Of a stretch of DNA of 64,000 nucleotides, positions 34,053 through 42,381 are shown one piece after another. The number at the start of each line of letters is the position of its first letter. Positions within the stretch are counted from its first letter, which is position 1. The notes beneath the pieces were generated by a model, which saw only the letters and a list, made by a program, of their open reading frames with translations, did not search any database and had not been told where the DNA came from. The translations under genes were made by a program, and so were the position numbers. This DNA comes from an uncultured Clostridia bacterium (GTDB taxonomy: Bacteria; Bacillota; Clostridia; Christensenellales; Borkfalkiaceae): the NCBI GenBank assembly GCA_947595585.1, contig CANQET010000004.1, positions 62,001-126,000 of the forward strand, in the 5' to 3' direction.

Positions 34053-34871
34053 CTACCCGATGAGGGAGACGAGCGGCTTATCGTAGTCTCCGCGGGAAAG
34101 CGCGGCGAGAAATTCTTCCTCGGCGATCTCCCCGCAAAAGGAGGCGTCTTCGAAGACGAGCAGCGTGAGATAGCGGTCGTCCCGCAAAAAACGCACCGCA
34201 TCCCCCGCCGTAAGCGTCGAGGCGACCGCGATACGCCGCTCTTCCACCCCCACGGAAAACTTCTTGGGCGAAAAGGCGATCCGCGTATACCGTCCTCCGC
34301 CGAATGCCCCCGCAAGAAGCAGGATCCCGAAGAAGAGCGCCGTCCAGGCTGGCGAAAAAGCACAGCTGTACACAAAATACACGAGCACGCAAAAGGCGAA
34401 GCAAAAATCGATGGCGAGCAGCACGTATTTGGTCGCTTTTTTGCACATGGGGTACAAAAACAGGCGCAAAATGCGTCCGCCGTCGAGCGGATACGCGGGG
34501 AGAAGGTTGACGAAAAAGAGCGCAAGCGACATCGTCGCCGCAAGCTCGGTATAGGGGTACGTCTCGGGGAAAAACCACCACAGGGCCACGAAAAAGAGCC
34601 CCGTCGCGAGATTTGCGAGCGGCCCCGCGCAGAGGACGCAGAGCTCCTCTTTTTTTCGCATGCCCGTGAGGTCCCCCGAGAGCACGGCGCCGTAGGGCAT
34701 GAGGTCGATGCGGTCGAGGCGGAATCCGTAGCGGGCGGCGACAAAGGCATGCGCCGCCTCATGCTCGAGCGCACACACGGCCGCGGCGAGAAAGCCGAGG
34801 AATCCTCCCGTAAACGCCGAGAGGATCCCCACGAGCAAAAAGAGCGGATGCGGCCTTATTTTCAGGTCCAC
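34053..34871 (-). CDS. spoIVFB: SpoIVFB-like M50 intramembrane metalloprotease
   Basis: 272 residues. The zinc motif HEAAH (about residue 37) lies in the second helix, and a second ligand motif YPLDGGRILR (about 127-136) in a later helix, giving the site-2 protease core. Residues about 190-272 form a CBS-like cytosolic domain, as in SpoIVFB, which cleaves pro-sigma-K in the mother cell. A GTG at 34871 overlaps the stop of the upstream membrane gene by 10 bases. Other M50 proteases share this layout, so the sporulation role is inferred from the gene pair and the sigma-E-like -10 upstream. Confidence 0.8.
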   Translation of the reverse strand: MDLKIRPHPLFLLVGILSAFTGGFLGFLAAAVCALEHEAAHAFVAARYGFRLDRIDLMPYGAVLSGDLTGMRKKEELCVLCAGPLANLATGLFFVALWWFFPETYPYTELAATMSLALFFVNLLPAYPLDGGRILRLFLYPMCKKATKYVLLAIDFCFAFCVLVYFVYSCAFSPAWTALFFGILLLAGAFGGGRYTRIAFSPKKFSVGVEERRIAVASTLTAGDAVRFLRDDRYLTLLVFEDASFCGEIAEEEFLAALSRGDYDKPLVSLIG

Positions 34872-35581
34872 GCGATCGTGCCTTCCGACACGCTGAAGGA
34901 AGTGAGCGCCGTGTCGCCGTCGTAGAGCAGGACGCGCACGGGGCGCTCGCCCTCGCTGTATGCGACGGGAAGATTATCGTAGACGGTATCCCCCGGGGCG
35001 TAGTAGACGCTGTCGAGCCCGCTCATGACCGTCGAGAAGGAATCCGAATGGCGGATGCGGACGGTGTACCCGCCCTCATCGGAGCGCAGCGATTCGAGCT
35101 TGCCCGCACAGAGCGGATAGACCGAGCAGTTCGCGGTAAACGACATGACGCCCGCCTCGGAGACGGTGATCTCGGCCGTCTCGGCATCGGCGCCGCGGAG
35201 GACGGAGGAGAGCGCAAAATCCGAATACGTACGGGCATCCGCGGTCTCGGCGCTTCCGCGGAACAGGCCGCGCACGAAGGTGTTGATCGCACTGTTCTCG
35301 AGGAAGAGGTTGGTGAGGAAGATCGCGGCGCAGAGCAGCACGACGACCGCAAATTCGACGACGAGCACGGTATGGGCCTTCCCCTTCTTCTTTTTGGGAG
35401 CCCTGCTTATCTCCGTGCTCTCGGTGTAGGCGGGGTCGTCTGCGCTCACACGCTCGTTGACTTTGTCGAGAAGCTGTTCGGAGAGGTCCTCCTGCTTTTT
35501 GCGCTTCTTTTCGCGCCGGCTGACGGTCACCGTCTCGACGGGGATCTCCAGCATTTCGGCATAGCTGAGTTCATCGTTCAT
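34862..35581 (-). CDS. single-pass membrane protein, SpoIVFA-like by position
   Basis: 239 residues. The cytosolic N-terminus (DELSYAEMLEIPVETVTVSR, then a Lys/Arg/Glu-rich stretch) precedes one transmembrane helix (about 76-97, VLVVEFAVVVLLCAAIFLTN). The extracytoplasmic C-terminal half resembles a degenerate M23/LytM-type beta-fold, including GGYTVRIRHSDSFSTVMSGL, close to the M23 'VxIxHxxGxxTxYxxL' pattern but without the metal ligands. SpoIVFA has this very layout and controls SpoIVFB. AGGTG precedes the ATG at 35581. Together the pair strongly suggests the sigma-K checkpoint, though SpoIVFA identity is inferred. Confidence 0.68.
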   Translation of the reverse strand: MNDELSYAEMLEIPVETVTVSRREKKRKKQEDLSEQLLDKVNERVSADDPAYTESTEISRAPKKKKGKAHTVLVVEFAVVVLLCAAIFLTNLFLENSAINTFVRGLFRGSAETADARTYSDFALSSVLRGADAETAEITVSEAGVMSFTANCSVYPLCAGKLESLRSDEGGYTVRIRHSDSFSTVMSGLDSVYYAPGDTVYDNLPVAYSEGERPVRVLLYDGDTALTSFSVSEGTIAWT

Positions 35582-35636
35582 ACAAGTCACCTCTTTTTTT
35601 GTGGTTTGCGGGGCGATCCTCTCGCCGGGCTATCAT

Positions 35637-35644
35637 AATGTATG
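35637..35644 (-). promoter_or_regulatory. candidate sigma-E -10 box of the SpoIVFA/B-like pair
   Basis: CATACATT on the minus strand fits the sigma-E -10 consensus CATACANT; the -35 side is weak. It lies 55 bases before the start codon. Confidence 0.35.
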
Positions 35645-35791
35645 CCCTGCCGCCGCCCGTTAGAAGAAAAAAGCGGTGTCGAAATGTAGAATTCCCGCAA
35701 AAAACAGCGCAAAAAAGCGCGAAGCCCCCGAAAATTTTTCTTCCCGCTTTTCAAACTTTTGCGGCGCCGCGCAAAAAAGAAAATTTTTTTC

Positions 35792-35820
35792 TTGACGTAC
35801 GGGCAAATCTGTGGTATACT
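35792..35820 (+). promoter_or_regulatory. sigma-A promoter of the SGNH lipoprotein gene
   Basis: TTGACG (35792-35797), 17-bp spacer, TATACT (35815-35820). It leaves an 83-nt leader. Confidence 0.82.
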
Positions 35821-35835
35821 GCCCTTGTAAGGCAT

Positions 35836-35881
35836 GGAGGACGCACGCTTTCGGGCGTGCCGTCCTCCTTTGCGATTTTTT
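35836..35881 (+). terminator. intrinsic terminator inside the leader of the SGNH gene
   Basis: GGAGGACG-CACGC (35836-35848) pairs with GCGTG-C-CGTCCTCC (35855-35868, one bulged C) and is followed by TTTGCGATTTTTT. It begins about 10 nt after the predicted transcript start and ends 28 nt before the start codon, so most transcripts should stop early. Confidence 0.72.
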
Positions 35882-35909
35882 GGGGCTACCCCCCACGGAG
35901 GATACCGAA

Positions 35910-37223
35910 ATGAAATACAAACGTCTGCTTGCCGCCGCTACCGCCTGTGCCCTCATCTTTCCCGCGGCGCTGCTCTTCGGCTGTACAAACGACGATACGC
36001 ACGAATACAGCCTGAAGTTCTCTTCCCGCGGGATCTCCCTCTCTGCCGAGGTGGAGGCGTATCAAGAGGCGCCCTTCACAGTGACGGCCTACTGCGACGG
36101 CGAAGAAGTTCCGAACGCCGAGATCGCCCTCTCCCTCTCGGATCCCTCCCTCGCCGAAGTGAAGGACGGCAAGCTCTCCGCCCTTTCCGCGGGAAAGACC
36201 GAGCTCGTCGCCACCTACAAGACCGCCCGCGCCGCCCTGCCCGTCTCGGTCTACAAGACGGCGACCGCGGAGCAGATCCTCTCCTTCGATGAGGCGTACG
36301 TCAACATTTACGGGCGGACCTATATCAAAAATAAGGCCTTGAATTTCGACAACGTCGCCTCGGGGCTGGAAGTCGCCTTCCTCGGCACCTCGCTCACGAT
36401 GACCGCCACGACCGAGCAAGACGTCTTTGTCCACGTCTATCTCGACGGCGACACCACGGGCGAGTTCAAACGCCTCGATGCGGGCGAGTTCACCGTCGCA
36501 AAGGACCTTGAAGAGGGCATCCACGTCGCCAAGATCATGAAGGGCTCCGAAGTCGACCGCGGCAAGTTCGCCGTGACTTCGCTCTCCGCGGAGACCTTCC
36601 TCGTCGCACAGGAGAAGAGCGACTTCAAGATGGAGTTCATCGGCGATTCCATCACGGCGGGCTACGGCACCCTGCAGCAGGGCGGGGATTGGAGCGTCGC
36701 AAATTCGGACGGCTGCACCACCTATGCCTATCTCACGGCCCAAAACCTGAATGCCGATTTCTCCGTCGTGGCGCTCTCGGGCATCTGCCTCAATACGAAT
36801 AGGTACAACATCCTCACGATGAAACAGATGCACACCCTCACTTCCAACCGCACGGGCGAGCTGTGGGAATATGATGCGGAGACCGACGTCGTCGTCCTCG
36901 CCCTCGGCACCAACGACGCCTCCTATATCACGACCATAGATCCCGCGTACCGCTCGCAATTCCCCAAAGATTACGCCGAATTCCTCACCCATCTCAGGGA
37001 GATCTACCCGCACGCCTACGTCGTCTGCATCTATGGCATGATGGGGACGAACGGCGACATCGTGAGCGGCATCCAGAAGGCGCTCAATACCGTAAACGAC
37101 GACAAGATGAGCTACCTCGAGTTCAAAAAGAACGATGCGGGCGCGGGCGGACATCCCATCGCGAGTGCGCATAAGTCGTATTCCAAGACGCTCACGGCGT
37201 ACATCCAAAACCTGATCGGCTGA
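35910..37223 (+). CDS. SGNH/GDSL esterase lipoprotein (CE2-like)
   Basis: 437 residues. The signal peptide ends at lipobox LFGC (Cys25). An N-terminal Ig-like domain (about 30-125) is followed by a jelly-roll domain typical of CE2 esterases (FDEAYVNIYGRTYIKNKALN...). The SGNH catalytic domain has block I EFIGDSITAGYGT (Ser), block III ALGTNDAS (Asn) and a C-terminal GAGGHPIASAH with the catalytic His. CE2 enzymes remove acetyl groups from polysaccharides; here it would act outside the membrane. GGAGG precedes the ATG at 35910. Expression may be limited by the leader terminator. Confidence 0.87.
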   Translation: MKYKRLLAAATACALIFPAALLFGCTNDDTHEYSLKFSSRGISLSAEVEAYQEAPFTVTAYCDGEEVPNAEIALSLSDPSLAEVKDGKLSALSAGKTELVATYKTARAALPVSVYKTATAEQILSFDEAYVNIYGRTYIKNKALNFDNVASGLEVAFLGTSLTMTATTEQDVFVHVYLDGDTTGEFKRLDAGEFTVAKDLEEGIHVAKIMKGSEVDRGKFAVTSLSAETFLVAQEKSDFKMEFIGDSITAGYGTLQQGGDWSVANSDGCTTYAYLTAQNLNADFSVVALSGICLNTNRYNILTMKQMHTLTSNRTGELWEYDAETDVVVLALGTNDASYITTIDPAYRSQFPKDYAEFLTHLREIYPHAYVVCIYGMMGTNGDIVSGIQKALNTVNDDKMSYLEFKKNDAGAGGHPIASAHKSYSKTLTAYIQNLIG

Positions 37224-37331
37224 AGCCCTTCAGGCGTCTCTCGATCGTACCCCCCAAGCGACCTTTCATTGAGACTCAAAGCGGGGCCCGTTCCCCCAAA
37301 ACGGCGGGGGATGCTATCAATAAAACAGATT

Positions 37332-37360
37332 ACGAGGGCCATGCAGCGCATGGCCCTCGT
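37332..37360. terminator. 13-bp perfect hairpin between convergent genes
   Basis: ACGAGGGCCATGC (37332-37344) pairs with GCATGGCCCTCGT (37348-37360). The better T-rich side is on the minus strand (TAATCTGTTTTATT). Confidence 0.65.
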
Positions 37361-37378
37361 GCAATGGACCGAAAGGAT

Positions 37379-39205
37379 CTACTGTTTTTTTATTTGTTGA
37401 AGAAGGCTCTTTCCGTGCGCTTTTATGGAGCCGTTCGTATTTTTCACGTATTCTTCATTTGCCACTTTACTTTTTTTGTCTTCCACTGTTTTCTCAAGCG
37501 CATCTAACTCTTCCTGCTGGAATTTGCTAAAAACTTTTACATACAGGGCAATCGAAATTGCTAAACTGATCGCAACGCATATCGGGATGGCGAGGAAGCC
37601 GTAATCCTGATATCCTCCGATACTCGGAATTACCGCCGCGGCGATAAAAATTAGGATCGGAAGGAGGATCCTTAAAGTCTTTATCCTTTTTATCTCCCCC
37701 TTATCCACGTCCATACTGCTCCTCTGCGAGGCGATCTCTGTTTCACTTCTCTTAATTTCCGTACTTAAGACCTCCTCAGCCCTCTCTATGATTTGCGTGT
37801 ATAGCGCATCAAACTCATGTGAGGTTTTATATCTTAAATAATTTTTTAGATTTTTGCTTTGCAAAACTTTCTTTGCACCGTCTAACGTCATAGTTCTCAT
37901 TAACACTTTCTCGTCGGGGACTTGGAGCTCCGTCAAAAACAACCCGCGCCAAGCTTCTTCGTTTTCGGGCTGGGCATTGAGCACGGTGTTGAAGTAGTTT
38001 GCCGCCATTTTGAAATCCCGCGCGTCTATCTCCTGCCATGCGCGCGTGAGCTGCGAGCCCACTGTCGCATGGATGCCTCGGGCTGCTTCTTGATATGTAC
38101 GCTCCATGTCGGCCCGAAGTCTTTCGTTCTCTTCCTCGCGTTCTCTGTCTTTTCTATCCCGCTCTTCGAGTGCCGCGATCAAACGTCTTTGCGTCTCGTC
38201 CAACTCCCTCTCTTTTATTGCTCTTTGTGCGTCCGCCTCTTTTTGCCGTTTTGCTTCCGCTTCTCTCTTTGCCCGCGCGGCGGGAGTATGGACTTCGACA
38301 AAGTTGAGAAGTTTTTCATCTGCATCTCGCCGCGAGAAGTCGATGCCCTGCAATCTGCCGTTTCTCCCGGGAAGCCGCTCGATCGGCGCCTCGTAAAACA
38401 CGAGGGCAATACTGTCGCTCTCCTTTTCCTCGTCATTGACAAGCTTCAGAAACCGCGTATATTCGTTCTTCACCCAAGGGGTATGCAAAAACTCTTCATC
38501 ACGGCAGATGACAAGCATACATTCGGATTTTACAAGGGCATACAATATGCTTGCTTCATAGTCCCCGCCCGTCGTATTGCGGAATACCCGTTCGGAATAA
38601 AACGGCTTATATCCCTTCCGTTTGAGTAGGTCGTATATGTAGTCCGCGTCCTTGCTGTCCTCCGTCTTGCCGTTGTCACCCGAGACCTTCACGCAGAGGA
38701 AACAGTCGTAGTCGACGCCGCTCTTCTCCAAACGGGAGAATTCCGAGAGAATGTAATCGATCTCCTTTCCGCGACGCGCATATTCCTCTTTCTGCTTGGA
38801 TGTAGCAAGCTCGAGCGCACGCAAATAATTTTTGTTCTCGGTGAATTTCGTTCGCGTTACCTGATGGCAAATCGGCTGCAGGCTCGGCTTGTCACCCTTG
38901 CGCTCGGGCTCGACTTTCAAGTATTGGATCCGAAAAAGCGACAGCGCACACCCGAAATGCGCCTCGGGCTCCTTGGGATCGAGCTGTGCGGCCTTCTTGT
39001 ACGCCTCGAGGGCGTCGTCGAACTTGCCCGTGTCGAGGTCGTGCTCCCCCATGCGCAAAAATGAAAGCGCTGCGGGGCTTGTTTCCTTTCGCGGAATAGT
39101 CCATACATTGGAGCACGCGGGGCACTCCACAAGTCCATTCTTCGACTTTGCCGCAAGCGCTTCGAGCGGCATGTCGCAAGTTTTGCATTTGAACATCTCA
39201 GCCAT
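37379..39205 (-). CDS. zinc-ribbon/TPR/TIR-domain membrane protein
   Basis: 608 residues. A zinc ribbon (Cys7, 10, 28, 31), a TPR-like stretch (about 45-90), a TIR domain (about 163-290), a charged coiled coil (about 310-385), a second TPR-like region (about 395-450), two membrane helices (about 520-565) and a basic tail. The TIR domain keeps the WVKNE motif (Trp244, Glu248), equal to the WVHKE of SARM1 where Glu is catalytic for NAD cleavage. Proteins with this zinc-ribbon-TPR-TIR order are frequent in gut Firmicutes and of unknown role. GGAG precedes the ATG at 39205. No Thoeris ThsA or other known TIR partner is adjacent. Confidence 0.85.
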   Translation of the reverse strand: MAEMFKCKTCDMPLEALAAKSKNGLVECPACSNVWTIPRKETSPAALSFLRMGEHDLDTGKFDDALEAYKKAAQLDPKEPEAHFGCALSLFRIQYLKVEPERKGDKPSLQPICHQVTRTKFTENKNYLRALELATSKQKEEYARRGKEIDYILSEFSRLEKSGVDYDCFLCVKVSGDNGKTEDSKDADYIYDLLKRKGYKPFYSERVFRNTTGGDYEASILYALVKSECMLVICRDEEFLHTPWVKNEYTRFLKLVNDEEKESDSIALVFYEAPIERLPGRNGRLQGIDFSRRDADEKLLNFVEVHTPAARAKREAEAKRQKEADAQRAIKERELDETQRRLIAALEERDRKDREREEENERLRADMERTYQEAARGIHATVGSQLTRAWQEIDARDFKMAANYFNTVLNAQPENEEAWRGLFLTELQVPDEKVLMRTMTLDGAKKVLQSKNLKNYLRYKTSHEFDALYTQIIERAEEVLSTEIKRSETEIASQRSSMDVDKGEIKRIKTLRILLPILIFIAAAVIPSIGGYQDYGFLAIPICVAISLAISIALYVKVFSKFQQEELDALEKTVEDKKSKVANEEYVKNTNGSIKAHGKSLLQQIKKQ

Positions 39206-39231
39206 TTCGTGTTTCTCCTTGTGTTTGCGGG

Positions 39232-39263
39232 CAAAAAATAAGGGCATCCGACAAAGGATGCCC
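39232..39263 (-). terminator. intrinsic terminator in the leader of the TIR gene
   Basis: On the minus strand GGGCATCC pairs with GGATGCCC (6-nt loop) and is followed by TTATTTTTT. It lies 27 nt upstream of the TIR start codon and downstream of the large inverted repeat at 39286-39395. No minus-strand gene lies close upstream to be terminated. Confidence 0.75.
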
Positions 39264-39285
39264 GCACTGTGTATCCCTGTCGTTT

Positions 39286-39395
39286 GCCTCACAACTTAAT
39301 GTCTCCCACTTAAATAAGGATAGAGATATTAGGATACAGCTATGCCTTAGTAGTATCCTTATTATGTGGAAAAATCCGAAATTAAGTTGTGAGGC
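39286..39395. repeat. 110-bp inverted-repeat element upstream of the TIR gene
   Basis: Outer arms GCCTCACAACTTAAT (39286-39300) and ATTAAGTTGTGAGGC (39381-39395) are perfect. Inner arms CCAC (39306-39309)/GTGG (39366-39369) and ATAAGGATA (39314-39322)/TATCCTTAT (39354-39362) nest inside. It is more A/T-rich than its surroundings. It could be a structured leader RNA or the footprint of a small mobile element. Confidence 0.75.
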
Positions 39396-39733
39396 TCTCT
39401 TATATTACTACAAATCCAAAATATTTGCAAGCAGATGACGGAACTTTTCAAAAAATAGCGGAACAAAAGGCAAACATCGGTGGCGTACTTCACAAGGACC
39501 TTTGGAAAAAATTAAAAAGCGACGATAAAAAAGAGCGCGTCAAGACCTCGATCCAAAAGCGGGAAATCATTCGGTATTTGACAGACCACGCCTCTGCAAC
39601 GACTTCCGAACTCGCAGAACTTTTGGAGATAAAACCGACGCGGCTGAAAACCATTCTCTATGAAATGATCGCAGACGGCATCGTCGTCGCGGAAGGCGGC
39701 AACCGCAACCGCCGTTATCGGTTAAAATCATAA
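39389..39733 (+). pseudogene. remnant with a C-terminal winged helix
   Basis: About 115 codons without a credible start: the first possible codon is a GTG at 39389 inside the arm of the inverted repeat, with no ribosome binding site. The C-terminal half is a clear winged helix (IIRYLTDHASATTSELAELL, then ILYEMIADGIVVAEGG and NRRYRL), like the wing ending many AlbA_2/ATP-binding regulators. The upstream part matches nothing. It is probably the 3' end of a truncated regulator. Bases 39517-39559 recur at 41298-41342. Confidence 0.55.
39517..39559 (+). repeat. direct repeat, copy 1, inside the winged-helix remnant
   Basis: AGCGACGATAAAAAAGAGCG and following bases to GACCTCGATCCAAAAG. Copy 2 at 41298-41342 differs at about four positions, including one inserted G. 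The copies flank the DUF4143 ATPase gene. Confidence 0.75.
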
Positions 39734-39882
39734 AAATTCTACGAAAAGGCGCACCTGCGGGTGCGCCTTTTGAGACTGAATATTGTATTTGAGGCGATGC
39801 AAAACGCCTGCAGAAGCTTCGGGTGCATCAAATTCGATCCGCTCATAATATCATCACAGGAAAAGATCGCGCCATCGCTGCA

Positions 39883-41169
39883 CTATCCCTCCAAACTGTT
39901 TGGGTCGAGCAGGAAGTCCAAAATGCCGATGATGAGGATGCCTTTCTCATTATGCCACGGCTTGACATTGCTCTGCGTCACGATGATTTTTTTGAAATAG
40001 TCATCGATATGGACGAGGGAATACTGCTCCTGTTCCATTTTGTCTTGATTGGGAATCGCAAAGGCGGATTGGATATAAAACCGGCTACTCCCGCGATTGC
40101 ATACGAAATCCACCTCGGTCTGCTTCTGCTCCTGTCTTCCATCGGGGTGTTTGACGCGGGTGCTGATAATTCCGACATCGACATGGAACCCACGCTGTAA
40201 TAGCTCGTTATAGATGACATTCTCCATGAGGTGCGTCTCTTCCTGTTGACGGAAATTGAGGCGAACGTTCCGAAGTCCAATATCGGTGAAGTAGAACTTA
40301 AACGGGGAGTCGATATACTTTTTCCCCTTGATATCATACCGTGTAGCGCGTGAGAGCAGGAAGGATTCCTCCAAATAGGCAATGTAATCCCGAATAGTAT
40401 GTTCGGACACCTTGATGCCTTTGCTCGAAAAGGTATCGGCGAGTTTGCGCGGGTTGGTGAGAGAACCGACGTTAGAAGCCAGAATATTGACGAGGGGATC
40501 CAAACAATTCTCCCCGCGTAAGTGATGACGGTCGACAACATCCTTGATATAGGTGTTCTCGAAAAGATTAGAAAGGTAGCTCGCCTTCTGTTCATCGGTC
40601 TTGCAAGAGAGGATATACGGCAGCCCGCCGTAGGTGAGATAGTCCCTCCACCCGTCATATTTATCGCCGTCGTAGGCGGACATGAACTCGGAAAACGAAA
40701 GCGGATAGACGCGCACCTCATCTCCGCGCCCGCGAAATTCGGTTCGGACGTCGGACGAAAGCATTTTGGAGTTGCTCCCCGTAATATAGACGTCCACGTT
40801 CTGCCTGTGCAGCAGTCCGTTGAGGATCCCGTATAAACGGATCGGCTCGTCGCTCTTCATCTCCGCATCGGAAATGGCGAACTGCACCTCATCGAGAAAC
40901 ACATAGAACATCTCGGTCTGATCGGTGATACGCGAAAGAAGGTATTCCCAAAGCACATCGGGGTTGCGGTATTGCTTATTCTCCTCGCTGTCCAAATCAA
41001 GGGCAATGATATGATCTTTGTTCACGCCGATGGACAATAAATAGTTATAGTAGAGATTGAACAGCAAGAAACTTTTCCCCGCGCGGCGAACCCCGGTGAT
41101 GATCTTAATGAGACCGTTTTCCTTTCGGTCGATGAGTTTTTGAAGGATCTTACGCTGAATGGTTTGCAT
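39883..41169 (-). CDS. AAA-family ATPase with DUF4143
   Basis: 428 residues. An N-terminal AAA domain has the P-loop GVRRAGKSFLLFNLY (about 21-35) and Walker B MFYVFLDEVQ, and a sensor-like VYITGSNSKMLS. The C-terminal DUF4143 part includes RDYIAYLEESFLLSRATRYD, the YFTDIGLRN motif and a PD-(D/E)XK-like ending (TEVDFVC). These ATPases are frequent, mobile and of unknown function. AGGAAG precedes the ATG at 41169. Its A/T-rich composition and the flanking direct repeats mark it as acquired. Confidence 0.88.
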   Translation of the reverse strand: MQTIQRKILQKLIDRKENGLIKIITGVRRAGKSFLLFNLYYNYLLSIGVNKDHIIALDLDSEENKQYRNPDVLWEYLLSRITDQTEMFYVFLDEVQFAISDAEMKSDEPIRLYGILNGLLHRQNVDVYITGSNSKMLSSDVRTEFRGRGDEVRVYPLSFSEFMSAYDGDKYDGWRDYLTYGGLPYILSCKTDEQKASYLSNLFENTYIKDVVDRHHLRGENCLDPLVNILASNVGSLTNPRKLADTFSSKGIKVSEHTIRDYIAYLEESFLLSRATRYDIKGKKYIDSPFKFYFTDIGLRNVRLNFRQQEETHLMENVIYNELLQRGFHVDVGIISTRVKHPDGRQEQKQTEVDFVCNRGSSRFYIQSAFAIPNQDKMEQEQYSLVHIDDYFKKIIVTQSNVKPWHNEKGILIIGILDFLLDPNSLEG

Positions 41170-41297
41170 CGAATTACTTCCTAAAATTTGATATTCTGCA
41201 CTTTTTGCGCAATAAGTATAGCAAAGAAATGGTTGAAAGTCAAGCGGTGGAACATTCAAAAACGCAAAAAAACCCGCACATAGCGCCGCCCCGCACG

Positions 41298-41342
41298 AAA
41301 AGTGACGATAAAAAAGGAGCGCGTTGAGACCTCGATCCAAAA
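41298..41342 (+). repeat. direct repeat, copy 2, beside the ATPase promoter region
   Basis: AGTGACGATAAAAAAGGAGC onward, matching 39517-39559 with an extra G that breaks the reading frame. It has no coding role of its own. Confidence 0.75.
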
Positions 41343-41400
41343 TTCTATGTGTGGGATCGGTTTGGTCCCGAAAAAGCCAAAGGCGACGGACCTCTATAAA

Positions 41401-41436
41401 AAGAAGAAGGCGTATGCGTGTTTCGCGCATGCGCCT
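41401..41436. terminator. hairpin after the 41461 gene
   Basis: AAGGCGTATGCG pairs with CGCATGCGCCTT, with a T-rich flank on both strands (TTTTC to the right, TTCTTCTTTTT reading left). Confidence 0.7.
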
Positions 41437-41460
41437 TTTCGCTTGTCTGCGTCGTTTTCG

Positions 41461-42360
41461 TTAATCTGCGTCGTCGTGCGTGAACCTGCAGATGAAGCGG
41501 TCGGCGTTGACGTCTGCAAGGTTGAAGGAGAAGAGCAGGAAGGGGATCATGATGAGCAGTGCGAGGAGGCCGTTGATCAAGAGCAGCCCCACGCCGATCA
41601 AGAGATCGAAGAGCAGCACGATGCCGAGCACGGCGAGCTGGGAGAGCATGTTGCGGAGGGTGAGGACTTCCCCGAGGCGGACGGTGCCGTCGCGATGGAT
41701 GAGCCACGCCGAGAGCAGCGAGATGCCGCTCGAGAGCAACAGCACGGCCGCAAACAGCAAGATCCCATAGAGGTGGACGACGGAAAGGAGCAAAATGGCG
41801 CCGATGAGGACGATCGACTGCACGACGGGGACGATCGTATGCGCGATGATAAAGCGCTTGAGGCCGCGTTTGACCGATCTGCGGCGGATGGCGTAGCGCG
41901 TCGCGTAGTTGGCGAGGACGATCCCGAGCGTGCAGACGGTCGCGGCGGCCGCGAACGCCGCCTTGAGGTCGGAGGAAAACGCCGAGGCGATCGCCGTGAA
42001 CTCGGCTTCAAAGCCCTCCGAGGAGACGTTGAGCACCTCGAAAAACCCGAGGAGGGTCTCCTTGATCCACGCGGGATCGAGCAGGCGCAGCACGAATTTC
42101 AAGACATTGCCGTCCCATTGGAGCTGCCCGAAGGCGTAGGAGAAGAATTCCTCGAGGGAGGCCGAAGATTGGGCGACGGAGGAGCCGATGAGCTCCCCAA
42201 GCTCGGTGAGCGTCCGCCCCGCCGTACTCATGAGCGCCGCCGCAAACCCGAAGACCGCGATGAGCAAAAAGAGGTAGAAGATGCCCATGGCGATGAAGAG
42301 ATAGATGAAATTCTCGCGTACGCTCCGCAAAAAATCGCGGATCATGCCGTTCTTTTCCAT
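41461..42360 (-). CDS. multi-pass membrane protein of unknown function
   Basis: 299 residues with about six hydrophobic segments: one near the N-terminus (FIYLFIAMGIFYLFLLIAVF), a polar loop of some 80 residues, then five helices. Basic residues (YAIRRRSVKRGLKRF) between helices suggest that loop faces the cytosol. I recognise no motif; the general shape recalls YihY or DUF975-type proteins but this is weak. GGAGG precedes the ATG. It follows the cysteine desulfurase by 21 bases on the same strand and is probably co-transcribed. Confidence 0.75.
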   Translation of the reverse strand: MEKNGMIRDFLRSVRENFIYLFIAMGIFYLFLLIAVFGFAAALMSTAGRTLTELGELIGSSVAQSSASLEEFFSYAFGQLQWDGNVLKFVLRLLDPAWIKETLLGFFEVLNVSSEGFEAEFTAIASAFSSDLKAAFAAAATVCTLGIVLANYATRYAIRRRSVKRGLKRFIIAHTIVPVVQSIVLIGAILLLSVVHLYGILLFAAVLLLSSGISLLSAWLIHRDGTVRLGEVLTLRNMLSQLAVLGIVLLFDLLIGVGLLLINGLLALLIMIPFLLFSFNLADVNADRFICRFTHDDAD

Positions 42361-42381
42361 AAGTTCGCCTCCGAAGATGCG

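Noticed and set aside
37379..39205. Thoeris-type defence system
   Set aside because: There is a TIR domain, but no ThsA or SLOG/Macro partner nearby, and the zinc-ribbon/TPR architecture belongs to a different, uncharacterised family.
39286..39395. Retron RNA or integron attC site
   Set aside because: No reverse transcriptase or integrase is present, and the arms lack the GTTRRRY core of attC sites.
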